64,000 nucleotides of DNA, taken from contig NZ_JAFCKJ010000006.1 in assembly GCF_018130465.1 (NCBI RefSeq), positions 186,001-250,000 on the forward strand, in the 5' to 3' direction. The stretch is from Bradyrhizobium canariense (lineage in GTDB: Bacteria; Pseudomonadota; Alphaproteobacteria; Rhizobiales; Xanthobacteraceae). Of this stretch, positions 36,852 to 44,646 are shown one piece after another. Position numbers and translations under genes: made by a program. The notes under the pieces were generated by a model. That model was not told where the DNA came from. It saw nothing but the letters and a program-made list of their open reading frames with translations, and ran no database searches. Within the stretch, counting starts at the first letter, position 1. Every line of letters starts with the position of its first letter.

Positions 36852-37244
36852 ATGGACGATCGTTTGCCCGAACTGGGCGACCTTGAGCACGAGGTCATGC
36901 AACTGGTTTGGGCCCATGGTCCTGTGACGGCCGAAATCGTGCGCGAAAAGCTGTCGCGTCGGCTGAAGGAATCCACGGTCCGCACGGTGCTGCGCAGGCT
37001 GGAAGAAAAGGGCTATGCTCGGCACACGGTGGACGGACGCACCTATGTCTACCACGCAGCCGAAGAGCGCTCGCGGGTTGCGGCCAAGGCGGTGCAGCGC
37101 ATCGTCGACTGGTTCTGCAACGGCTCGATGGAGGAGGTCCTCGTCGGCATGGTCGACAATGCAATGCTCGACCAGCAGCAGTTGCGCACACTGGCCGACC
37201 AGGTGGCCAAGGCGAAGAAGGCGAGGGGAGTGAAGAAAGAATGA
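36852..37244 (+). CDS. blaI: BlaI/MecI/CopY-family repressor
   Basis: A 130-residue winged-helix repressor. The recognition region (VTAEIVREKLSRRLKESTVR, then TVLRRLEEKGYARH) is the family's strongest motif, and the C-terminal part is a helical dimerisation domain. In the classic pathway a BlaR1-type sensor triggers cleavage of BlaI, lifting repression. It overlaps the M56 gene by four bases (ATGA), making a canonical repressor/sensor pair. The controlled genes are not a beta-lactamase here; the nearest candidate target is the DUF1800-DUF1501 pair. Confidence 0.92.
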   Translation: MDDRLPELGDLEHEVMQLVWAHGPVTAEIVREKLSRRLKESTVRTVLRRLEEKGYARHTVDGRTYVYHAAEERSRVAAKAVQRIVDWFCNGSMEEVLVGMVDNAMLDQQQLRTLADQVAKAKKARGVKKE

Positions 37245-39760
37245 TCGCAACTCTGGCGGAGGCGGCGCTGCGCTCCCTTGTGCTGGGAGGCGTCGTCTGG
37301 TTCGGCCTCAACCTGTTTCGCGTGCGCAATCCGCACGTCCACATGACGGCGTGGGTCGTCGTGCTGCTGGCATCGCTGGCGATGCCCTTGGTGATGCATT
37401 GGCCGACGGTCACGATCACCCGGCTGCCATTGCCGGTATCCATGCCGGATGATGTCCTGCCGGCTGACCTCTCGATGCTGGAGACGCCGCAGCCCACGCA
37501 GCCGATCGCGCCCGGCGCGATGATTGCTCCGCCGGCGAGGAGCGGCGTCTCGATCAATTGGTGGCTGGTCGCCACCGTCGTCCATGCCGGCGTCGCCAGC
37601 CTGTTGCTGCTGCGGCTGGCCATCGGCCTCTGTCTGACCTGGCGCCTCGCGCGCGCGGCAAGGCCGATCAACGCTCCGCACTTGGTCGATGCCGATGTGC
37701 GCGTCAGCCGCGACGTCGGCGGTCCCGTCACGTTTGGCTCGACCATTCTGGTGCCGCCGCAATTTGCCGGCTGGGAGCCGAAGAAGCGCCTCGCGGTGCT
37801 CGCGCACGAGGGCGCGCATGTCGCCAACCGCGATTTCTATATCCTCTTGCTCGCCTCCCTCAATCGCGCCGTGTTCTGGTTCAGCCCGTTCTCGTGGTGG
37901 CAGCTCGCGCGTCTTGCCGAACTTGCCGAGATCATCAGCGACGCCGAGGCAATCGAGGTGATCGACGACCGGCTGTCCTACGCCGAAATCCTGCTCGATT
38001 TTGCCAGCAGCGTGAAACCGCGTCCCCTGGAGCTCGCGATGGCGCGGGCCTCGACCGTGCGTGCGCGCGTCGAACGCATCATCGCGGCTGCCGCGATGCC
38101 CGTCGCGGTCGGCTGGCGCAAGCGGCTGTGGATCGCGGCCGCGATCGTCCCGGCCGTGATCGTGTCGGCCGGCATGATCGCCTATCGCACGCCGGACCCT
38201 GCGCCCGGCGTCGCCGATAGCGGCGAGGTGCCGGCCCAGCATTACCGCCCCTTCGTCAATTTCTACGCCATGGGCCCGGCCTCGGTGTTCGCCATCTTCC
38301 GCGAAGGTGACGAACTCTACGGCCAGCTCACCGGGCAGCGCAAATTGCGTCTGACGGTCGGCAGCGACGGCACCGCGTCCTACTCTGCTTCGTCCGGCGA
38401 GATCACCTTTCCGCTCGATGCCGAGCGCCGCTCCACCGGGCTGACGCTGCGCATGAACGGCCGCGACATCCGCGCGGTTCGCGTCGCCGAGATGCCGACG
38501 GCGGCGGCTGATTCCGCGTCACTCGATCAATATGTCGGCTGGTACAGGGTCGCGCCGAATCGCGTGCTCACCGTGCGCCGCGACAGCGATCGTCTCCAGG
38601 TGCAGGAAACCGTGCAGGGCCGGGCGACGCTTCTCACTGAGGGTGCCGACGTCTTCTCGATCCACGGCGAGAACCTCCTGATCTTCCTGCGCGACGAGCA
38701 AGCCAAGGTCTCGCGCGTGCTGGTCCAGAACGCGGTCTTTGGCGCCCGTCTCGCACCGCGGATCGATGCGGCGGTGGCGCAGGCGATCGAGGCCGACTTC
38801 GCGCGCCGTGTCGCGGAAGTGCCGGATCGTTTCCGCGAGCAGGTTCCGGTCGCGGGTGGCAAAGACATGATCCTGCGCGGGATCGAGGATCTGCGCCGCG
38901 GCACGCCGAACTACGATCGCATGAGCGCGCCGCTGGCTGCCAAGATCCAACGTCAGCTCAATGAAACGCAGGCAACGTTCGTGGCGCTCGGCGCGGTCGA
39001 GTCGATCTTCTTCCGTGGCGTCGGGCCCGGCGGCTACGACATCTACGGCGCCAAGTTCGACAACGGCACCGCCGAATTCCGTCTGCTGCTCGAGCCCGAC
39101 GGCAAGGTCGGCGACGTGCTGTTCCGGGCCGACGGCAATGACGAGCTCGGCGGCATCGTGCCCTGCGCGGATGAGGCGAATGTGCGCGGCCGCGCCGGCA
39201 CCTCGCCGATCCGGATCATGGTCTACAACGAGATGGGCGAGGACATCGGCGTCTTCAATCTCGATGCCGACGGCAATCGCAAGAGCCAGAGCGTGGTGAG
39301 GCCCAACATGAGCTGGGCCGCGACGACCACCGTGAACAATCCCTGGGTGATTGCCGACAAGTCCGGACGTTGCCTCGAGGTCCTGGTGCCGGGCCGGCAG
39401 ACTCGCTTCCACAATGTCGAGGCTTCGAACATCGGCGCAAAGCCGGGGCGTGCCGCGCGCCGCGCCGTTCCGATCGCCAATGGCGAGGAGATGCTGCGCA
39501 GCTATATCGAGGGCGTCGGCAAGGGGCAGCCCGATTACGAGCACATGACGTCGGAAGTTGCCGACATCACACGCCAGCAGCTTCCGTTCGACCAGGCGAT
39601 CCTGGCGAAGCTTGGCACGCTGCGTGCGGTCTCGTTCCGCGGCGTCACCGCGCTCGACAGCGACATCTACATCGCCCAGTTCGCCAACGGCTCGGCGGAA
39701 TGGCGGATCGGTGTCAGGAACGGCACGATCACCAAGATCGCGCTTGGGCCCAACTTCTAG
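37241..39760 (+). CDS. BlaR1-like M56 metallopeptidase with VHL-like and repeated periplasmic domains
   Basis: 839 residues. The N-terminal third is a membrane metalloprotease: helices near residues 10-55 and 100-125, the zinc motif HEGAH at 189-193 with NRDFY after it, and a later helix near 294-314. The periplasmic C-terminal part (about 315-839) lacks a penicillin-binding transpeptidase domain. It holds DUF3471-like beta segments, two related units (about 540-633 and 746-839; both contain a G-x-x-Y/N-D/E-x-M and FRGV.xxD.DIY.A/QF.NG pattern), and between them a segment (about 650-722) resembling the beta domain of von Hippel-Lindau protein. It is probably a sensor protease for the adjacent BlaI. 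The trigger is unlikely to be a beta-lactam bound through an active-site serine. Confidence 0.85.
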   Translation: MIATLAEAALRSLVLGGVVWFGLNLFRVRNPHVHMTAWVVVLLASLAMPLVMHWPTVTITRLPLPVSMPDDVLPADLSMLETPQPTQPIAPGAMIAPPARSGVSINWWLVATVVHAGVASLLLLRLAIGLCLTWRLARAARPINAPHLVDADVRVSRDVGGPVTFGSTILVPPQFAGWEPKKRLAVLAHEGAHVANRDFYILLLASLNRAVFWFSPFSWWQLARLAELAEIISDAEAIEVIDDRLSYAEILLDFASSVKPRPLELAMARASTVRARVERIIAAAAMPVAVGWRKRLWIAAAIVPAVIVSAGMIAYRTPDPAPGVADSGEVPAQHYRPFVNFYAMGPASVFAIFREGDELYGQLTGQRKLRLTVGSDGTASYSASSGEITFPLDAERRSTGLTLRMNGRDIRAVRVAEMPTAAADSASLDQYVGWYRVAPNRVLTVRRDSDRLQVQETVQGRATLLTEGADVFSIHGENLLIFLRDEQAKVSRVLVQNAVFGARLAPRIDAAVAQAIEADFARRVAEVPDRFREQVPVAGGKDMILRGIEDLRRGTPNYDRMSAPLAAKIQRQLNETQATFVALGAVESIFFRGVGPGGYDIYGAKFDNGTAEFRLLLEPDGKVGDVLFRADGNDELGGIVPCADEANVRGRAGTSPIRIMVYNEMGEDIGVFNLDADGNRKSQSVVRPNMSWAATTTVNNPWVIADKSGRCLEVLVPGRQTRFHNVEASNIGAKPGRAARRAVPIANGEEMLRSYIEGVGKGQPDYEHMTSEVADITRQQLPFDQAILAKLGTLRAVSFRGVTALDSDIYIAQFANGSAEWRIGVRNGTITKIALGPNF

Positions 39761-39850
39761 GTGACTGCCGCCGTCGGTCTGCGGGACCGGTGGCTCCCGA
39801 GTTCTTGACGGCGGTCTCTCAATCTCCGCTTGCCGGTCCCCGCCATTAAT

Positions 39851-39880
39851 GCTACGGTGTGTAGCATTACGGTTCGTAGC
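39851..39880. promoter_or_regulatory. Possible BlaI operator before the DUF1800 gene
   Basis: GCTAC-GGTGT-GTAGC (39851-39865) is a 5-bp palindrome, overlapping TGTAGCATTAC (39860-39870), which matches the blaI-proximal site at 10 of 11 bases. A further GTAGC occurs at 39876-39880. The start codon of the DUF1800 gene is 47 bases downstream. Confidence 0.45.
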
Positions 39881-39926
39881 TTAGCGCTGACACCGTCGGC
39901 AGGCTCGAAAGAATTGGGCGACCGCC

Positions 39927-41393
39927 ATGAGCAGTTCTGCAAAGGCCGAGGCTGTGCTGGCGCTTCATCGCTTCGGGATGGGGCCGCGTCCGGGATCGAT
40001 TGCGGCTGTCGGGACCGACCCGCGTGGCGCGCTGATAGCCGAGCTCGACCGCCCGCTCGTCCTGAACGCTGCCGCCGGCCTTCCCTCCAGCGCAAAGGCC
40101 TATCGCACCGTGGCCGATGCCAATGCGCGTCGAACGGCGCGCGCCAAGCAGGCTCAGCAACAGGCCAAGAAACAGCAGATCGCCGCGGCGCCTGTCATGT
40201 CCGAAGATCAAGCGCAGACGCAGGGACAGGCGCAAGGCCAGGGAGAGAAGGACGCCGCCGAGATGGCGGCGAAGCAGGCGGCCGACGCCATTCCCGATCC
40301 CGGACGTCCGATCTATTTGCAGGAAGCCAAGTTGCGCACCGAAGCTGCGCTTGCCGCCGACATCGGCTTTGCCGAGCGGCTGGTGTGGTTCTGGTCCAAC
40401 CATTTCTGCGTCTCGGCCAATCGGATCCAGAGCATGTCCGGCGCCTATGAGCGCGAAGCCGTTCGCGCAAACGCGCTCGGCCGCTTCGTCGATCTGCTGC
40501 TGGCCGTCGAGGGTCATCCGGCGATGCTGGTCTATCTCGACAATCTTGGTTCGATGGGAGCGAACTCGACGGCCGGCATCAACCGCAGCAGCGGCCTCAA
40601 CGAGAACTTTGCGCGCGAGATCATGGAGCTGCATACGCTCGGCGTGCGCACCGGCTACACCCAGGACGACGTCATCAGCTTCGCCAATGTCATGACGGGA
40701 TGGACGCTTGTTCCGCCCGGAGACAATCCCGAGCATGGCGGCGAATTCACCTTCAACCCGCGGCTGCACGAGCCCGGCGGACAGACCGTGCTCGGCAAGC
40801 GCTACGAGCAGGAGGACGTCGAGCAGGGCCGCGCCGTGCTGCGCGACCTTGCAGCGCATCCCGCGACCGCGACCCATATCACGACCAAGCTCGCGCGCCA
40901 TTTCGTCGGCGACGAGCCGCCGCCGGTGCTCGTCGAGAAGATGGCAAAAACCTTTCGCGACACCGAGGGAGATCTCAAGCAGGTTTCGATTACGATGGTG
41001 TCCTCGGACGATGCGTGGCGCGGACCGCCGTCAAAACTCAAGCGTCCGAGCGAATGGGGCGTTGGCATGGTGCGCGCGACCGGCATCACAAAAGTCGATC
41101 CCGTCCGCTTCACCGGCGGCCAGGAACTGCTCGGCGAGGCGCTGTGGCGTCCGTCGGCGCCGAAGGGCTATCCGGATGACGAGGCGAGCTGGATCGACGG
41201 CGTCGGCCGGCGGCTCGACGTCGCCAACAATTTTGCCGAGCGCCTCGCCGGCATGGCCGATCCGCAAGCCATCATCGAGGACGTCTTCGGATCCGAGATC
41301 GCGCCCGAGGTAAAGCAGGCAGTCGGCCGTGCCGAGAGCCGGCAGCAGGCGCTGGCGCTCCTGTTCATGTCGGCGGATTTTCAGAGGAGGTGA
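39927..41393 (+). CDS. DUF1800 family protein
   Basis: 488 residues. The family signature starts near the N-terminus (VLALHRFGMGPRPGS) and continues with ERLVWFWSNHF, NENFAREIMELHTLGV and HVMTGW-type segments typical of DUF1800. A Gln/Lys/Ala-rich insertion lies near residues 70-110, probably a flexible linker. No clear signal peptide is present. DUF1800 and DUF1501 genes are nearly always adjacent; here the DUF1501 gene follows two bases after the stop, with a shared GAGGAGG ribosome site. The activity of the family is unknown to me. Confidence 0.88.
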   Translation: MSSSAKAEAVLALHRFGMGPRPGSIAAVGTDPRGALIAELDRPLVLNAAAGLPSSAKAYRTVADANARRTARAKQAQQQAKKQQIAAAPVMSEDQAQTQGQAQGQGEKDAAEMAAKQAADAIPDPGRPIYLQEAKLRTEAALAADIGFAERLVWFWSNHFCVSANRIQSMSGAYEREAVRANALGRFVDLLLAVEGHPAMLVYLDNLGSMGANSTAGINRSSGLNENFAREIMELHTLGVRTGYTQDDVISFANVMTGWTLVPPGDNPEHGGEFTFNPRLHEPGGQTVLGKRYEQEDVEQGRAVLRDLAAHPATATHITTKLARHFVGDEPPPVLVEKMAKTFRDTEGDLKQVSITMVSSDDAWRGPPSKLKRPSEWGVGMVRATGITKVDPVRFTGGQELLGEALWRPSAPKGYPDDEASWIDGVGRRLDVANNFAERLAGMADPQAIIEDVFGSEIAPEVKQAVGRAESRQQALALLFMSADFQRR

Positions 41394-41395
41394 GC

Positions 41396-42646
41396 ATGGG
41401 CGTCGTCAATCATTTGCCCACGCGGCGCGAGCTTCTGGTCGGGTCCGGCGCGCTGTTCGCGTGGAGCCAGATGCCGCGGATCGCGCGCGCCGAAGGGCGC
41501 GATCCGCGCCTGCTGGTCATTGTGCTGCGCGGCGCGCTCGACGGCCTCGGTGCGGTTGCGCCGGTCGGCGATCCCGACTGGATCTCCCTGCGCGGCGATC
41601 GTGCGCTGGTGCTGGACGGCAAGCCGCCGGCACTGCCGCTCGATGCCTTCTTCGCACTCAATCCGGCGATGCCGAATCTGCATCGGCTCTACAAGAGCGG
41701 CAAGGCTGCGATCGTCCATGCCGCCGCGACGCCCTATCGCGAGCGTTCGCATTTCGATGGCCAGGACGTGCTGGAAAGCGGGCTTGTCAAGCCAGGCATG
41801 ACCAGCTCGGGATGGCTCAACCGTGCGCTGCTCGCGCTGGAATCCGGCGGGCGTGTCGATCCGCGCGGCAGCCGCGCGCTCGGCATTGGCTCGGTGACGC
41901 CGCTGGTGGTGCGCGGTTCGGCGCCGGTCATGACCTGGGTGCCGCAGAGATTGTTGCCGGCGAGCGAGGACACGCAGAACCGCCTGCTCGATCTCTACCA
42001 GCACACCGATCCGAAGCTTGCGACCGTGCTCCAGGCCCGCATGAAGCTCGCTTCGCTCGGCGGCGCACCGGGCGCGAGCGATCCGATGTCCGGCGATCCG
42101 ACGCTGGCGCCGCCCGGCATCGCGCGCGTGCGCGCCTATTTTGCCGAAGCCGCCGGCACCGCCGCGCGCTATCTCGCAAAGCCCGACGGACCGCGCGTCG
42201 GCGCCATGGGCTTCGTCGGCTGGGATACGCACATCGCCGAGGGCGCGGCCTCGGGCCAGCTCTACAATCTGCTCGGTGCGCTCGACGGCGCCTTTGCCGC
42301 GATCGAGAGCAACATGGGCGAGGCGTGGCGAGAGACGGTGGTCGCCGTTGTCACCGAGTTCGGGCGAACCGCGCGCATCAACGGCACGCAGGGCACCGAT
42401 CACGGCACCGGTACGGTCGCCTTCCTCATCGGTGGCGGGCTCAGCGGTGGCCGCGTGATCGCGGACTGGCCGGGACTGAAGCCGGCGCAACTGTTCGAGG
42501 ATCGCGATCTCAAGCCGACCACGGATTTGCGTGCCGTGCTGAAGGGCCTCTTGAGAGATCATCTGTGTGTCGAGGAGAAGGTGCTCGCAGAAGCGGTCTT
42601 CCCAGGCAGCGCCGACGTCAAGCCGATGGGAGGCCTCGTCGGCTGA
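41396..42646 (+). CDS. DUF1501 family protein with Tat-type signal
   Basis: 416 residues beginning with a twin-arginine-like leader: TRRELLVGSGALFAW around residues 9-23. DUF1501 proteins belong to the alkaline-phosphatase/sulfatase superfamily by fold, and motifs such as RERSHFDGQDVLESG and VTEFGRTARING are visible. It probably acts in the periplasm on an unknown ester. GAGGAGG precedes ATG 41396. Paired with the DUF1800 gene in one transcript, possibly under BlaI control. Confidence 0.88.
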   Translation: MGVVNHLPTRRELLVGSGALFAWSQMPRIARAEGRDPRLLVIVLRGALDGLGAVAPVGDPDWISLRGDRALVLDGKPPALPLDAFFALNPAMPNLHRLYKSGKAAIVHAAATPYRERSHFDGQDVLESGLVKPGMTSSGWLNRALLALESGGRVDPRGSRALGIGSVTPLVVRGSAPVMTWVPQRLLPASEDTQNRLLDLYQHTDPKLATVLQARMKLASLGGAPGASDPMSGDPTLAPPGIARVRAYFAEAAGTAARYLAKPDGPRVGAMGFVGWDTHIAEGAASGQLYNLLGALDGAFAAIESNMGEAWRETVVAVVTEFGRTARINGTQGTDHGTGTVAFLIGGGLSGGRVIADWPGLKPAQLFEDRDLKPTTDLRAVLKGLLRDHLCVEEKVLAEAVFPGSADVKPMGGLVG

Positions 42647-42676
42647 CGGCGCGGCTCTCGCAACCGGATCGGGTTC

Positions 42677-42901
42677 ATGATGTGCACGCTGACACAACGC
42701 GAGCTCGACTTTCTCGCCAGCCTGAAAACCGGCTGGCGGCGGCTCTATCGGCGCGAGCTCGCGCGGCTCTCGAAGGGTGGCGCCGAGCCTGGCGAGGTTG
42801 AGCCGGAGACGCGTCCGATCGTCTGGCGCGTCGTATCGGGCTTATCCCACGAGTCTGTCTCGATTCAGGACAGGCCAGTGTGGTGGAATCGTCACAGCTA
42901 G
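42677..42901 (+). CDS. Small hypothetical ORF
   Basis: A 74-codon frame after the DUF1501 gene begins MMCTLTQRELDFLASLKTGW. It has no strong ribosome site and no known domain. The N-terminal half has a helical, charged pattern that looks protein-like; the C-terminal half does not. It may be a real small protein or chance. Confidence 0.3.
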   Translation: MMCTLTQRELDFLASLKTGWRRLYRRELARLSKGGAEPGEVEPETRPIVWRVVSGLSHESVSIQDRPVWWNRHS

Positions 42902-42995
42902 ACGCGAAACGGCTGCGGCCTCAGGCGCGCTTTTGTTCCGACAAGGTTCTGCCCTCATTGCCCACCGAAACTCCGGGCCGTTCGGAGGGCGCATC

Positions 42996-43514
42996 ATGTC
43001 TTGCTTTGCACGTGCCGAAAATGCCCGGATTTCGCTGGCAATCCCGTGCCGGGTACTGCTCGTCATCATCGGCGCGGCGTCGCTTGCGGCGTGTGCGCAA
43101 TCGCCGGTCGGCCGCCAGAGGGCCGATCTGGCCGGCACCGGCCGGCAGGCCACCATCGAGCGCCCGCACAAGGTCGCGGCCCTGCATCCGCGTCCGATCA
43201 GCCGGGCGCGCGTCCCCGACGGCGACGCAAAGCAAAGCGTCTCGCACGGCGTCGCCAGCTTCTATTCGGATACGGAGACGGCGAGCGGCGAGAGGTTCGA
43301 CAAGAACGAATTGACCGCGGCCCATCCCAGCCTGCCGTTCGGCACAAAGCTGCGCGTCACCGATGTCTCATCCGGTCGCTTCGTGACCGTCAGGATTAAC
43401 GATCGCGGGCCGTATGTCCGCGGACGCGTGGTCGACATCTCTCCCTCCGCGGCCGAGGCGCTCGGCATGGTCGACAAGGGTGTCACCAATGTCCGGCTCG
43501 ACGTGGTGCAATAA
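42996..43514 (+). CDS. RlpA-like lipoprotein (double-psi beta-barrel)
   Basis: 172 residues. The lipobox LAAC gives a lipidated cysteine at about residue 33. The C-terminal double-psi beta-barrel (about 82-170) contains GVASFYSDTETASGERF, LPFGTKLRV and VRINDRGPYVRGRVVDIS, the RlpA signature. RlpA is a septal lytic transglycosylase acting on denuded peptidoglycan. No SPOR domain is attached, so it lacks the usual septal targeting. CGGAGGG precedes ATG 42996. Confidence 0.88.
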   Translation: MSCFARAENARISLAIPCRVLLVIIGAASLAACAQSPVGRQRADLAGTGRQATIERPHKVAALHPRPISRARVPDGDAKQSVSHGVASFYSDTETASGERFDKNELTAAHPSLPFGTKLRVTDVSSGRFVTVRINDRGPYVRGRVVDISPSAAEALGMVDKGVTNVRLDVVQ

Positions 43515-43630
43515 AGCGCAGTTCTCGTCGATCCGAGACGCCGCGCTTAACCGGCTGTTAGCCGCCTCCAGCGCACGATGGATACCCAAACAATTCGGGA
43601 CTCCAAATCGGAGCTCTAGGGGGGCGGCGC

Positions 43631-43786
43631 TTGAACACGATCCAGTATCTCGAAGATCAGGCCGCACGCGCCGAGCGGCTCGCCAAACGGATCACGGATA
43701 CATTGACGATCGAAAAGCTCCTGACCTTCGCAGGCGAACGCCGCCGCGAGATCGAGGTCATCGCTGGCAAGTACCGGCGCGCCTGA
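43631..43786 (+). CDS. Small conserved-looking protein with TTG start (51 residues)
   Basis: The frame begins TTG at 43631 after AGGGGGGC and encodes a 51-residue helical protein starting (M)NTIQYLEDQAARAERLAK and ending EVIAGKYRRA. Composition is charged and amphipathic, with no membrane segment. Short proteins of this type with a TTG start recur in Bradyrhizobium-like genomes as I recall. The function is unknown. It is short but the ribosome site and coding bias support it. Confidence 0.55.
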   Translation: MNTIQYLEDQAARAERLAKRITDTLTIEKLLTFAGERRREIEVIAGKYRRA

Positions 43787-43853
43787 TCCTCGTCATCCAT
43801 GCGCTGAACCCATTGCCTGGCTTCCTCGTCTGCGCAATTGAAACAACGCGCGC

Positions 43854-44159
43854 TCAGCTGTGGCTCTCGACGAAGTCGCTGAGATAGTCGGGCAGCGTCA
43901 CGCCAGCGAAGTCGCAGCGCGCCTGGATTTCGTCGGCGACGTCGGTCGAGATGTCCTTCATCCAGTGCTCGAGCGTGTTGAACGAGATGACCTTGACGGG
44001 GTCGTTGAAGCAGCCGCCGACGAGTTCGCGGATCGTGGCATCGAGATCGCTTCGCTCGACACGGATTTCGGTCGCCTTGTCGAGGCGATCGATCACCACG
44101 AACAGGGTCTGGTCTGCGCCATAGGGCACGACCGGGGCTGGCACGCCGATTTCAAGCAT
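43854..44159 (-). CDS. Hypothetical protein (about 101 residues)
   Basis: A soluble protein with a mixed alpha/beta pattern (MLEIGVPAPVVPYGADQTLF, LFVVIDRLDKATEI, and an acidic C-terminus PDYLSDFVESHS). I do not recognise a family. The in-frame GTG at 44168 would add three residues. The next minus-strand gene ends about 90 bases away, and the two may form a pair. Confidence 0.55.
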   Translation of the reverse strand: MLEIGVPAPVVPYGADQTLFVVIDRLDKATEIRVERSDLDATIRELVGGCFNDPVKVISFNTLEHWMKDISTDVADEIQARCDFAGVTLPDYLSDFVESHS

Positions 44160-44248
44160 GTGAGGCACTTTCGCCTTCGCTTCCGATCATCACCAACGGG
44201 AAAATCCGGAAGAAAGTTCCTGCGCTCAGGCGGTGCTTTTTGCGGGGA

Positions 44249-44521
44249 TCAGAGAAACTCCCTCAGCCGCGATAGCTCGGTGATGTGCTCGGGCGAGAGG
44301 ATGTCCGTGACCAGCGGCGGCTGAGCCATCGTGCGGATCTCATAGAGATGCCTGCTCGTGGCCGGCTTCTCCATGAACGCCGAGATGCATTCGTCGAGCG
44401 TGCCCTCGCTCACCTGGTAGGACTCTCTGTCCGAGCGCCGCTGGTTCGCAAGCGACGGCCATTTATACAGCACTGCAAGGACGCCAAAATCGACCTTTGA
44501 CTCCCCAACCACGTCGCCCAT
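44249..44521 (-). CDS. Hypothetical protein (90 residues)
   Basis: Encodes a soluble, charged 90-residue protein with the phrases SEGTLDECISAFMEKPATS and ILSPEHITELSRLREFL. I do not recognise a family. The ATG at 44521 follows GAGGCGGGACG. It is upstream of the 43854-44159 gene on the same strand. Confidence 0.5.
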   Translation of the reverse strand: MGDVVGESKVDFGVLAVLYKWPSLANQRRSDRESYQVSEGTLDECISAFMEKPATSRHLYEIRTMAQPPLVTDILSPEHITELSRLREFL

Positions 44522-44646
44522 CGTCCCGCCTCACGCAAAAAGAACCCCAGCACACTAGCGTGCCGGGGCCTACACCCATTGCTGCATCTCAATGCCACAG
44601 CATCCAACGCGATGACCGGGAAATAGTTCCCGCCAATTGTTCGCTG

